Positions 17,719 through 25,198 of a stretch of DNA of 64,000 bases are shown here, one piece after another. Source of the DNA: Saccharopolyspora erythraea NRRL 2338 (lineage in GTDB: Bacteria > Actinomycetota > Actinomycetes > Mycobacteriales > Pseudonocardiaceae); NCBI RefSeq assembly GCF_000062885.1, contig NC_009142.1:1229584-1293583 (forward strand). The letters are read 5' to 3'. Position 1 is the first letter of the stretch. Every line of letters begins with the position of its first letter. The translations under genes were made by a program, and so were the position numbers. The notes beneath the pieces are model-generated. The model worked only from the letters and a program-made list of their open reading frames with translations. It was not told the origin of the DNA and made no database searches.

Positions 17719-17795
17719 GACAGTGCGGTGACGGAGGCGTCACCGTCATTCGTGCAGGTCAAGGCTGGTTTGGTGACACGGTGACAGCGGTGACA
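17719..17795 (-). repeat. GTGACA-repeat module, copy 1 (rep 3' end / int leader)
   Basis: Read on the minus strand it begins TGTCACCGCTGTCACCGTGT, then TTGACC, GAA and GGTGAC at the same spacing as two other copies at 32094-32170 and 33502-33577. It spans the last codons of the RepA-like gene and the leader of int. Direct TGTCACC units plus opposite GGTGAC units suggest a protein-binding array: replication origin, transfer locus or operator. Confidence 0.7.
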
Positions 17796-18795
17796 CTTCT
17801 GTCGTGGGGTCGGTGTCACCGTCGATCGGGAAGTACTTCCCGCTGCTGGTGGCATTGAGCTGGCCGTCGCCTGCCATGCGTCGACAGGCCTGCTTCACCG
17901 ACGACAGCTCGATTCCCGTGGCCCGCGCGATAGCAGTCGGCCCGTCGCCTGGGCTTTCGCGGACGTGGCGGAGGATGGTGGCGCGGGTGTCGTGGAGGGT
18001 GTGGTCGGTGGCGGGGCCCTCGAGGAGCTGCCAGGCGCCGCTATTGGGGTGGAAGGCCAAGGCGTATTCGGCTTCGTCGATGTCGCGGCCGGTGACCTGT
18101 AGGACGCCGTCGGCTTTGTTGCGGCCTCTGCGGAGCACGAGGGTGGCGTCAGCGGCGCCGGCGATGCCGTTGGAACCGGAGACCGTTTCGAGGAAGTCCT
18201 CGGAGCCCATCTTGCGGACGTGGTGCACGAGCACGAACGCGACGCCGTAGCGGTCGGCAAGTTGTTTGGCGCGGCCGATGGCGGCGTAGTCGGCGTCGTA
18301 GGCCGACATCCCCGCGGGCGGTGTGCCGCGCATCTTGGCGAACACGTCGAGCACGACCATGCGAGCGTCCGGGTTCTGATCCAGCCACGCCGCGATTGCC
18401 TCGTCTCCACCCGCGGGCAGGGTCGGACAACTTGTGGCCAGGCTGAGGTTGCGCGGGGCGGGCTCGTCTCCGAGGAGCTTGCCCATGCGGGTCTTCAACC
18501 GCCGCGGGGTGTCTTCCAGGGCGAGGTAGAGCACCGGTCCGGGTTCGACATCGACCATGTCGAACGCGCGGCCGCCGGAGGCGACGGCGAGGGCGAGTCC
18601 GAGGGACATCCAGGACTTACCGACCTTGGGTGGTCCAGCCAGGACGTTGACGCCTTCGGCGAGGATGCCGGGCACTGCCCACCGAGGGTCGGGGAAGTCG
18701 GTGGCCATGAGGGCATCGGCGGTCCAGGCGTCGGCGAGTGCTTCGGCCGGGTGGCGGCGCAGGGGCCGGACGTTGTCGGGCTCGGTGGTGCTCAC
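17746..18795 (-). CDS. RepA-like replicative ATPase (AAA_25 family)
   Basis: 349-aa RecA-fold ATPase resembling RepA helicases of plasmids and the helicase-like partner of primase-polymerases. Walker A is GPPKVGKSW (about residues 54-62), Walker B MVVLDVFAKM, followed by FVLVHHVRKMGSED. The C-terminus has a helix-turn-helix-like segment (GPTAIARATGIELSSVKQACRR). GTG at 18795 follows GAGGTGA. The longer upstream frame is the antisense shadow of the methyltransferase. Probably unwinds the element for replication together with the prim-pol and SSB encoded upstream in the same run. Confidence 0.85.
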   Translation of the reverse strand: MSTTEPDNVRPLRRHPAEALADAWTADALMATDFPDPRWAVPGILAEGVNVLAGPPKVGKSWMSLGLALAVASGGRAFDMVDVEPGPVLYLALEDTPRRLKTRMGKLLGDEPAPRNLSLATSCPTLPAGGDEAIAAWLDQNPDARMVVLDVFAKMRGTPPAGMSAYDADYAAIGRAKQLADRYGVAFVLVHHVRKMGSEDFLETVSGSNGIAGAADATLVLRRGRNKADGVLQVTGRDIDEAEYALAFHPNSGAWQLLEGPATDHTLHDTRATILRHVRESPGDGPTAIARATGIELSSVKQACRRMAGDGQLNATSSGKYFPIDGDTDPTTEVSPLSPCHQTSLDLHE

Positions 18796-18799
18796 GTGG

Positions 18800-19546
18800 T
18801 CACCTCGTGGTGGTGTGGGCGAGGAGGGCTCGCCCAATGTGCTCGGTGACGGCGGGGACGACGGCGTTGCCGAGGGCTCGCAGGTGGGAGGCAACCAGTC
18901 GTTTGGGAAGCCCATGAGCCACGCGACCCACGTCGGGTTCAGGTAGCCACCGCTCTGCCCGCGTTTGGCCACCCGCTGCTCCAGAGCGGGGGCGTCCGGG
19001 CGGTAGTGGGGCCGGTAGGTGCAGTGGGCGTTGGCCATCGTTGCCCGCGGGGTGGGCCAGTACGAACAGTCGCTGTCGTGTGTGTGGGGCACCCAGGGAG
19101 CACGCGGGGACAACCGACCATTCGACCAGGTACCCGAGGTGGGAAAGGTCGTCGAGGATGATGCGGAAGGCGTCGGTGTCGCGGAGCAGGGCGGCGACGT
19201 TTTCGGCGAGGACGTATCGAGGTCGAATAGCGTCGATGACGTCGCGCATCCAGGGCCAGCCCCAGCGTTCGTCGGCGATGCCGCGGCGGCGTCCGTAGGT
19301 GCTGAAGGGCTGGCAGGGGAATCCGCCGGCCACGAGTTCGACGTCGGGTCGGGGCTGGGAGTGCCACCAGTCGACAGCGGTGCGGACGTCGTCATGACGG
19401 GGGACCTCCGGCCAGTGGTGTGCCAGGACTTGGCGGCACCAGGGATCGAGTTCGACTTGGCCGACGACGCGCATGCCAGCGCGTTCCAGGCCGAGTTCGA
19501 GGCCGCCGATCCCGGCGAACAGCGACAGCACGGTCAGCGGGTTCAT
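18800..19546 (-). CDS. DNA (cytosine-5)-methyltransferase
   Basis: 248-aa C5 methyltransferase. Motif I is LFAGIGGLELGLERAG, catalytic Cys78 is in GGFPCQPFS (motif IV), ENV at 115-117 (motif VI), QRLFVLAHP (motif VIII) and a terminal LRALGNAVVPAV (motifs IX-X). The target-recognition region is short, as in phage-borne enzymes, so specificity cannot be guessed. ATG at 19546 overlaps the prim-pol stop (ATGA), and the stop lies 5 bp before the RepA-like start, so it is embedded in the replication operon. No cognate restriction gene is visible; it probably protects the element during transfer. Confidence 0.92.
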   Translation of the reverse strand: MNPLTVLSLFAGIGGLELGLERAGMRVVGQVELDPWCRQVLAHHWPEVPRHDDVRTAVDWWHSQPRPDVELVAGGFPCQPFSTYGRRRGIADERWGWPWMRDVIDAIRPRYVLAENVAALLRDTDAFRIILDDLSHLGYLVEWSVVPACSLGAPHTRQRLFVLAHPAGNDGQRPLHLPAPLPPGRPRSGAAGGQTRAERWLPEPDVGRVAHGLPKRLVASHLRALGNAVVPAVTEHIGRALLAHTTTR

Positions 19547-20487
19547 GCGGCCACCCGCCTCGGGCGCGCGGCCCCGGCCCGCAGGCCGGAGGCGATGGTC
19601 TGCCGCGCCTGGGCCCACTGGTAGGCGCCGGCGGCGACGTGGCTCTGTGCGGCGTGTAGCAGCAGGTCGGTGACCTCCTGCTCGCCGAGCGCGCCGCCGG
19701 CGACGAGTTGACCGAGCGCGGTGGCGGCGCAGTACAGCGCGAAGTTGCGTTGCCCGCCGTCGGCACTAGTGACGCGCCGGACCTCGCCCTCGATCGCTGC
19801 CCGCAGGAACCCGGCGCGGCGCCCGCTGATCGTGGCCACCGGGGTGGGTTGCTGCGGGGGCAACTCCTGGGGCCGCAGTCGCTCGATCAGCCAGCCCGGA
19901 AGGGGCATGAGCGGGCGGTCGTGGGTGATGGTGTAGGTGCCGTCGCGGCGGATCGAGCCGGGTGCGACGACGTAGCCGCCGTGGCCGCGGGTGTCGATGC
20001 CCCAGCCGAGCCCGTTGCGCTCGCCCTGGGTGATCCTCAGCCCCGCGTCGGCGGGGACGGTGAAGTACAGGTGTGTGCCCCCGCTGGGCGTGGCGACGGT
20101 GAAGGTCTCCAGCGGAGGCGCCTGTCCGGCCTCGGCACACAGCAGCAGAAACACATCCATCCCAGACTCGACACCCTGGGCGGCCCAGCGGTCGGGGACG
20201 GGCTTGCCGGGCTTGGGCACGTCGAAATCGACCACGAGGAGTCCGGCGGGGCCGGTGGCCAGGCCGATGTTGTAGGCGTCGTGGGTCCAGCAGGCGCGGA
20301 TGCGCTTGGCGTAGATCGTGGCGCGCTGCTCCCATTTGAGGTGCCCGTCGGCGCAGACGCCGGTGCGGGGGCAGTCGTCGACGCCGTGCAATGCGGGGAA
20401 GCTGCCACCGGGCTTGAGCGGGAACACCGGCCACCCGCGGGCGGCCACCGCCAGCGCGGCGTCGAGTAGTGCCTGGGACGCGGGCAT
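19543..20487 (-). CDS. Bifunctional DNA primase/polymerase (prim-pol)
   Basis: 314-aa archaeo-eukaryotic-type primase-polymerase. The N-terminal motif is GWPVFPLKPGGSFPA; the metal-binding DxD is in LLVVDFDVPKPGK. The central ATPSGGTHLYF and the closing GWGIDTRGHGGYVVAPGS are hallmarks of the PF09250 domain. CPRTGVCADGH may bind zinc. ATG at 20487 follows GGAGG. This is the replication initiator type of one class of AICEs, used instead of RepSA. It couples to the methyltransferase by an ATGA overlap. Confidence 0.93.
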   Translation of the reverse strand: MPASQALLDAALAVAARGWPVFPLKPGGSFPALHGVDDCPRTGVCADGHLKWEQRATIYAKRIRACWTHDAYNIGLATGPAGLLVVDFDVPKPGKPVPDRWAAQGVESGMDVFLLLCAEAGQAPPLETFTVATPSGGTHLYFTVPADAGLRITQGERNGLGWGIDTRGHGGYVVAPGSIRRDGTYTITHDRPLMPLPGWLIERLRPQELPPQQPTPVATISGRRAGFLRAAIEGEVRRVTSADGGQRNFALYCAATALGQLVAGGALGEQEVTDLLLHAAQSHVAAGAYQWAQARQTIASGLRAGAARPRRVAA

Positions 20488-20569
20488 GACGAGCCTCCAT
20501 TCCGAGAAAGAGCAGGGGACGGGACGGCGGCGGCCCGGCCGGTACTGCGCCGGCCGGGCCACCGGGCGA

Positions 20570-20995
20570 TCAGAACGGGGGTTCGTCGGAGAAGCCGCCG
20601 CCCGCCGGTGCCGGGGTGGAGCCGGTGGTGCGGGTGGCCTTGTTGACCGTGGCGGTGGCGAACTTCAGCGACACGGCGACCTCGGTGGCGTCGACCTCGA
20701 ACACGTGGCGCTTTTCGCCCTCAGCGGTCTCGAACGAGCGCTGCCGCAGCACACCGGTGACCAGGACTCGGGTGCCCTTGGTGACGCTTTCGGAGACGTT
20801 TTCGGCGGCTTGGCGCCAGATCGAGCAGCGCAGGAACGTCGCGCCGGCGTCGATCCATTCGCCCTTCTCGCGGTCGAAGCGGCGGTCGTTGGCCGCGACG
20901 GTGAAGTTCACGACCCCGGCCCCGGAGTTGGTGAAGCGCATCTCGGGGTCGGCGACCACGGTTCCGGCGATGGTGATCTCAGGCAGTCCAGCCAT
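20570..20995 (-). CDS. ssb: Single-stranded DNA-binding protein
   Basis: 141-aa OB-fold protein: ITIAGTVVADPEMRFTNSGAG at the start (first 20: shared SSB strand), TFLRCSIWRQAAENVSES, GTRVLVTGVLRQRSF, and the acidic tail ending DEPPF that recruits replication partners in this family. It is element-encoded and sits just upstream of the prim-pol gene in the same orientation, so it probably serves replication of the excised element. ATG at 20995 is clear. Confidence 0.94.
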   Translation of the reverse strand: MAGLPEITIAGTVVADPEMRFTNSGAGVVNFTVAANDRRFDREKGEWIDAGATFLRCSIWRQAAENVSESVTKGTRVLVTGVLRQRSFETAEGEKRHVFEVDATEVAVSLKFATATVNKATRTTGSTPAPAGGGFSDEPPF

Positions 20996-21020
20996 GACAG
21001 GTTCCTTTCCTGATCGGTGT

Positions 21021-21425
21021 TCAGCGGTCCCGGGAGGCGAGATGGGGTTTGCCGGTGGCGTGGGCGATGGCGTTGAGGACGAGCTCGGTGTTGAACTCGT
21101 CGAGTCCGACCAGGTCGCGGAGGTTGATCGGGGTGCCGTATGCGAGCGAGGCCGCGACGGTGAGCACGGTGATTTCGGACCGCGCGCCGGGCAGGGCGCT
21201 GGAGCCGATGTCGCGGACGAGCTTGTCCCAGTGGATGACCGCGAGCGGTTCGTCGGAGCCGGTGAGGTTGGGCTCGGTGGAGAAGTCGACGAAGCGGAGG
21301 AAGTCGGCTCGGCGCAGCCATCGGGCGTGCCCGGCGAGCAGGTTGATCGCGGCTTCCTCGGCGGCGAGTCCGGTGACGCAGCGCCGCAACGCGGCGGCGA
21401 GTTCGGCGGCGTTGGGGACCTTCAT
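21021..21425 (-). CDS. Hypothetical AICE protein, 134 aa
   Basis: Not recognised. 134 aa, soluble, mostly helical, with a moderately hydrophobic middle (SEITVLTVAASLAYGTPINL). ATG at 21425 is preceded by a strong ribosome site AGGAGG, which supports it as a real gene. It lies 25 bp upstream of ssb in the same run of minus-strand genes. Similar-sized proteins occur at this place in other actinomycete elements. Confidence 0.8.
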   Translation of the reverse strand: MKVPNAAELAAALRRCVTGLAAEEAAINLLAGHARWLRRADFLRFVDFSTEPNLTGSDEPLAVIHWDKLVRDIGSSALPGARSEITVLTVAASLAYGTPINLRDLVGLDEFNTELVLNAIAHATGKPHLASRDR

Positions 21426-21449
21426 GGTGTTCCTCCTTGGTGTGGGTGG

Positions 21450-21626
21450 TTACTTGCGCTTGTCGTGGGTCCAGCCCGCTTTGCGGGCGCAGCTCGGGCA
21501 CAGCGGCGCGTTCTTGGGGGCGCCGTCGCCGGAGCGGAGCTTTGTGCCGCAGTAGGTGCGGTAGCTGGCCAAGCCGACGGCGGCGAGGTCGGCGCGGAGA
21601 GTGGGAACGATGTGCATCACGGACAT
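21450..21626 (-). CDS. Small zinc-finger-like AICE protein, 58 aa
   Basis: 58 aa with a Cys at YCGTKLR and CPSC near the end (APLCPSCARKAGW), a possible zinc knuckle. ATG at 21626 has a textbook ribosome site (AGGAGGGA). The longer frame upstream is only the shadow of the neighbouring gene. It sits between the coiled-coil protein and the 134-aa protein, spacing 24-28 bp, so it belongs to the same transcript. Function unknown. Confidence 0.75.
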   Translation of the reverse strand: MSVMHIVPTLRADLAAVGLASYRTYCGTKLRSGDGAPKNAPLCPSCARKAGWTHDKRK

Positions 21627-21654
21627 GGCAAGTCCCTCCTGGACGGCGTGAGGG

Positions 21655-22539
21655 TCAGGCGTCGGTGTCGTCGCCGGTGGTGAGGGGGCCTTGGTGGTGG
21701 TGGATGATCGTGATGTTGGTGCTGCGTCCGGTGGTGTCCCGTCCCCGTGGTGGGCGGGGCTGTTCGGATGCGGGCGGGGTGTAAGGGCCGGTGACGTTGA
21801 TCTGCTGGCCGCTCCCGAGGTGCAGCGGCCCGGAGTGGGAGGGCAGCGTCTGTCCGATGCGGTATCCGGTGGGGGCGGCGTGGGTGGTACGGGTGGCCCG
21901 TTCCTGCGGCGCTTCGGGCTCGTCGGCCAGGGCAATCTCGTCGGCTTCCCGGCGCATCTGAGCGGCCTTCTGTTCGCAGCGTTCGGCGTTGCGCAGGTCC
22001 TCTTCGGTGGCGTCGGGGTCGGCGCGGTAGTCGGCGGCGAGCGCGTCTTCGAGGCTGGCGGCCTTGAAGATCGCGGCACGGACCTCGGCGAGGTCCTCGG
22101 TGTCCAGCTCGCGGCCATCGCCGCGCCGGATGCCGCCTTGGGAGGAGTAGAGGCCCCGCGGCGGTTGGAACCTGCCGAAGGTGAAGCCGGGGACCGTGAG
22201 CACTGCGCCGCGTTCGCGCGGGGGCGTTTCCGGCGGGGCGCTGGAGGCTGCGGCGGTCGCGCCGCCCTCGGCGTCCCGTCCCCGGTCTTCGGCCGGTGCC
22301 ACGGTGCGGGTCACCTGCTCGGGGCCGGACTCGGCCTTGTGCTGAGCCTCGTGTGCCCGGGCATCGGCGAGTCGCTGCCGGGCGACGTCGAGCTTGGCCT
22401 CGGCTTCGGCGATCTGCTCGCGGGTGCCGGTGGCCTGGGTGGTGGCCAGGCGGCGCCTGGCGCGGGTGACGGCCTTGCGTGCGGTTTCGACGTGCCGGCG
22501 GTTCTGGCCGGGGCAGCGTCGTCCTCCTGCACGGCACAT
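21655..22539 (-). CDS. Hypothetical coiled-coil AICE protein, 294 aa
   Basis: No family recognised. The N-terminus is short and Cys-containing (MCRAGGRRCPGQ), followed by a long charged helix (about residues 18-70, KAVTRARRRLATT to ARAHEAQH) likely to form a coiled coil. Then comes a disordered Ala/Glu/Arg-rich middle and a second helix (about 155-205). The C-terminus is Pro/Thr-rich with HHH. ATG at 22539 follows GGAGGA. It is the first gene after the translocase and a GTTAG-rich spacer, so it may open its own transcript. Confidence 0.75.
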   Translation of the reverse strand: MCRAGGRRCPGQNRRHVETARKAVTRARRRLATTQATGTREQIAEAEAKLDVARQRLADARAHEAQHKAESGPEQVTRTVAPAEDRGRDAEGGATAAASSAPPETPPRERGAVLTVPGFTFGRFQPPRGLYSSQGGIRRGDGRELDTEDLAEVRAAIFKAASLEDALAADYRADPDATEEDLRNAERCEQKAAQMRREADEIALADEPEAPQERATRTTHAAPTGYRIGQTLPSHSGPLHLGSGQQINVTGPYTPPASEQPRPPRGRDTTGRSTNITIIHHHQGPLTTGDDTDA

Positions 22540-22778
22540 AACAACTCCTCCAGTTGACTACGTTGCGTAACGACTTGTGGGTGTGCGAGGTCTGCGGTCC
22601 CACCGGAAGGCGAGTGAGATCGGGGGTTAGATCAGCGGTTTCGGGTTAGATTTCTAACTTCGGCGCCATAGCGGCTCTGACCTGCGGAAGTTAGGCGAGT
22701 TAGGTCGGTGAGGGACTGACCCGGGGCCCCGCCGGCCCCGCCGTAGGTGGGTGGCGGGCGGGGGCGCCCTGGGCTAAC
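22540..22778. promoter_or_regulatory. GTTAG-repeat spacer downstream of the translocase gene
   Basis: 239 bp without a gene. It contains GGGTTAGAT twice, the perfect 14-bp palindrome GTTAGATTTCTAAC (about 22652), further AAGTTAGG and GAGTTAGG, and CTAAC on the other strand near 22777. It directly follows the 3' end of the FtsK/TraB-like gene, where known clt transfer loci lie, and directly precedes the next gene, so it may be a clt site, an operator or both. Confidence 0.5.
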
Positions 22779-25103
22779 TCAGTCGCTCGCGTCGGCGGGG
22801 GATCGCCGCGCCACTTGTTCACGCACGGTGAGGGGGTCGACGTGGTAGAGGTTCTTGGTGGACGGGACCTTGATGCCCTGGTCGGCCAGCTCTGCCACGA
22901 GCTGCGGGCCGGTCATGGGCTTGCCGCCGCGGTGGTAGGTGCGCCCGTACTGGGCGACCAGGGCCTTGGCGGCCTCAGCCGCGGAGACCTTCTCCTCGCC
23001 CAGCACGTGGTCGAGGTCGGTGAGCAGGTCCCGCGGCTCCTGCTCGACCGCGGCAATCGCGGTGATGTTGGCGGCCTGCCGCAGCTGCATGGCGCGTTCG
23101 ACGATGGCTTTGTGCTGGCCACGCGGCACGTAGTAGCAGCGCATGAGGCCGGGCTTGGCCAAAAAGCCGCGGCTGGTCATCGCCGTGCCCACGTCACCGG
23201 GGCCTTCCTCGGTGGCCGGCTCCAGCCCGACGGCGGAGATACCGCGCCGGTAGGCGCTGGTCCCGAGGATCGCGTCGTTGGACTGCTGGTCACCGATGGC
23301 GAAGCAGGCCGTGTTCGACATGACCGCCATGAGCTTGCGGGGCAGGGAGTCGGTGGAGGGCTCGGGGGTGAGGAACATCAGGGTGATGCCGTACTTGCGG
23401 GAGGCGTTCATCAGCAGGATCGCCAACCGCTGGGCCTCTTTGCCGTGTTCTTCGTGCAGGAACAGGGCCTGGCACTCGTCGATCACCATGATCCGGGGCC
23501 GCAGCCGCGCGTCCTTTTCCGCCAGGCGACGGGAGACCTTTTCCGCGTCGGGGTCGCCATTGCGGGTGTGCTCTGCCAGCGCCTTGCCGCGGATGTCCAG
23601 TTCGGCGTAGAGCTCGCGCAGGGTGTTCATGCACGCCTCGACGGTCTCCTCGCCGGCGCCGGTGACCAGCGACCGCAGGCGGGGACGCATCATCTCGTAG
23701 TCGGCGTTTTGGGCCAGCACGAACACGTCGATGTCGACCAGCGGATCGAGCATGGCGCCCAGGCAGGCGGTGATGGCCAGGGTGGACTTGCCCGAGCCCA
23801 TCATTCCGGCGTTGGCCCAGTTCTTGCCGGAGAAGTGGCCGGTCACGGTGTCGCCGCGCATGTTGACCGCGACCGGGACACCGGCGAAGTAGTCGGTGAC
23901 AGCGGTGGACAGCTCGGCCAGCAGCGGCCAGTCCTCGACCGGGTCGGTGAGCACGCCGGGGTCGGCGATCCACAGGTCGAGCACGCCGGGCTTGTCCTTG
24001 GGTTCGGTGGCCCACACCTCGACCGCCAGACGCCCCAGGTTGTGTGCCAGGACGTTCTTCTTGCGGGCGATCTCGGAGACCGGGACCTGCTGCGGCAGCC
24101 GGATCTGGCAGCGCCAGCCCTTGCCGTCCTTGCCCAGCCCCGTCTCCCACACCCGCGCGGGGTGCGTCGGGGTGCCCCAACCGGCCTTGAACGCCTTGTC
24201 CAGGCCGGAAATGCCCAGGTGACGCAGCGCTCCGAGGATGGAGCTCTCGTCGATGTCGTCGGCGGCATCCTGCTCGTCGTAGGTGGCGGAGGTGACCCAG
24301 TCGGGCAGGTTGTGGGACTGCTTGCCGGTCTTGTGCAGCGCGGCGATCCCACCGACGAGTCCGGCTCCGGTCAGCCACGGGAACAGCGCCATCGCCACCG
24401 ACCACAGGCCGGTCACGGTGTCGGCCACGCCGGTGGCGGTGCCGGCCACGGCGGCCCAGTATCCCTGGGTCCACACGCTCTCCCAGCTCGCGCCGCCGGC
24501 GTTGCCGGGGAAGAACTCCCCGATCTCCGCACCCGCCCCGTAGACCGCGACACCGACGGTGACCAGCAGGAACAGCGCGGACAGGGTAGCCAGGGTGTAG
24601 CCGGCGGCCTTGGTGGCCTTGCCCGCGACGGTGAGCATCTCGCCGATGCGGGACCAGCGGGCGTTGGCCGACTCGCGGCGCTGCTGCTCGAGCACCGCCA
24701 GTTCGCCGTAGTTGCGGTCGGCGCGGGCCTGGCGGATCGCCGCGGTCAGATCGCGATGCAGCAGCCGCGCCCACGCCCGGCTGTTGACGTCGCGGGCCCC
24801 GGCGTAGACGAACATCAGGTGCCGCCGGGCCCCTGCCGAGGCGTCCCACCCGGTGCTGATCGCGCCCGGGGTGGCCTTGATGCCGCGGACCGCGAGGGCA
24901 CCGCCGCGCTGGGCGACCGCCGTGATGCCGGTTCGGGCCGGGGGCTGCTGGTCGTCGCGGACGTCCAGCTCGCGGTCGGCGTCCTGCTCGGTGGTGGTGT
25001 CGGCGGGCAACGCCAGCGTCTGGCCCGCCTGCTGGTGCTGGGGGTGGGGGAACTGGATCAGCTTCGCCCACGTGTCGGTGGTGCCGTGCGGCTGCTCGGA
25101 CAT
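22779..25103 (-). CDS. FtsK/SpoIIIE-type DNA translocase (TraB-like conjugation protein)
   Basis: 774-aa membrane-bound DNA pump. Membrane segments lie at about 167-192 (ATLSALFLLVTVGVAVYGAG) and 230-256. The motor domain has Walker A GMMGSGKST (433-441) and Walker B RIMVIDECQALF (about 537-548). The C-terminal ~120 residues end in a helical region (GPQLVAELADQGIKVPSTKN) that may be the winged-helix DNA reader. In pSAM2-like elements one such hexameric protein moves double-stranded DNA between hyphae. ATG at 25103 with GAAGGGTGA is the real start; the longer frame is shadow. Confidence 0.93.
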   Translation of the reverse strand: MSEQPHGTTDTWAKLIQFPHPQHQQAGQTLALPADTTTEQDADRELDVRDDQQPPARTGITAVAQRGGALAVRGIKATPGAISTGWDASAGARRHLMFVYAGARDVNSRAWARLLHRDLTAAIRQARADRNYGELAVLEQQRRESANARWSRIGEMLTVAGKATKAAGYTLATLSALFLLVTVGVAVYGAGAEIGEFFPGNAGGASWESVWTQGYWAAVAGTATGVADTVTGLWSVAMALFPWLTGAGLVGGIAALHKTGKQSHNLPDWVTSATYDEQDAADDIDESSILGALRHLGISGLDKAFKAGWGTPTHPARVWETGLGKDGKGWRCQIRLPQQVPVSEIARKKNVLAHNLGRLAVEVWATEPKDKPGVLDLWIADPGVLTDPVEDWPLLAELSTAVTDYFAGVPVAVNMRGDTVTGHFSGKNWANAGMMGSGKSTLAITACLGAMLDPLVDIDVFVLAQNADYEMMRPRLRSLVTGAGEETVEACMNTLRELYAELDIRGKALAEHTRNGDPDAEKVSRRLAEKDARLRPRIMVIDECQALFLHEEHGKEAQRLAILLMNASRKYGITLMFLTPEPSTDSLPRKLMAVMSNTACFAIGDQQSNDAILGTSAYRRGISAVGLEPATEEGPGDVGTAMTSRGFLAKPGLMRCYYVPRGQHKAIVERAMQLRQAANITAIAAVEQEPRDLLTDLDHVLGEEKVSAAEAAKALVAQYGRTYHRGGKPMTGPQLVAELADQGIKVPSTKNLYHVDPLTVREQVARRSPADASD

Positions 25104-25198
25104 CTTGTGCTCACCCTTCACGGACTCGCAGGGTCGACGGAGGAGGAGAAAGAGGGGCCGGTGCGGCAGGGGGACGGGACCGCACCGGCCGGTGCGGG

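Noticed and set aside
17719-17795. CRISPR-like array suspected from GTGACA repeats
   Set aside because: Units are 7-9 bp with no spacers of constant length and no cas genes in the window.
18796-19395. N-terminal extension of the RepA-like frame
   Set aside because: Lies over the methyltransferase in another frame and is Ser/Pro/Thr-rich; GTG 18795 has a ribosome site.
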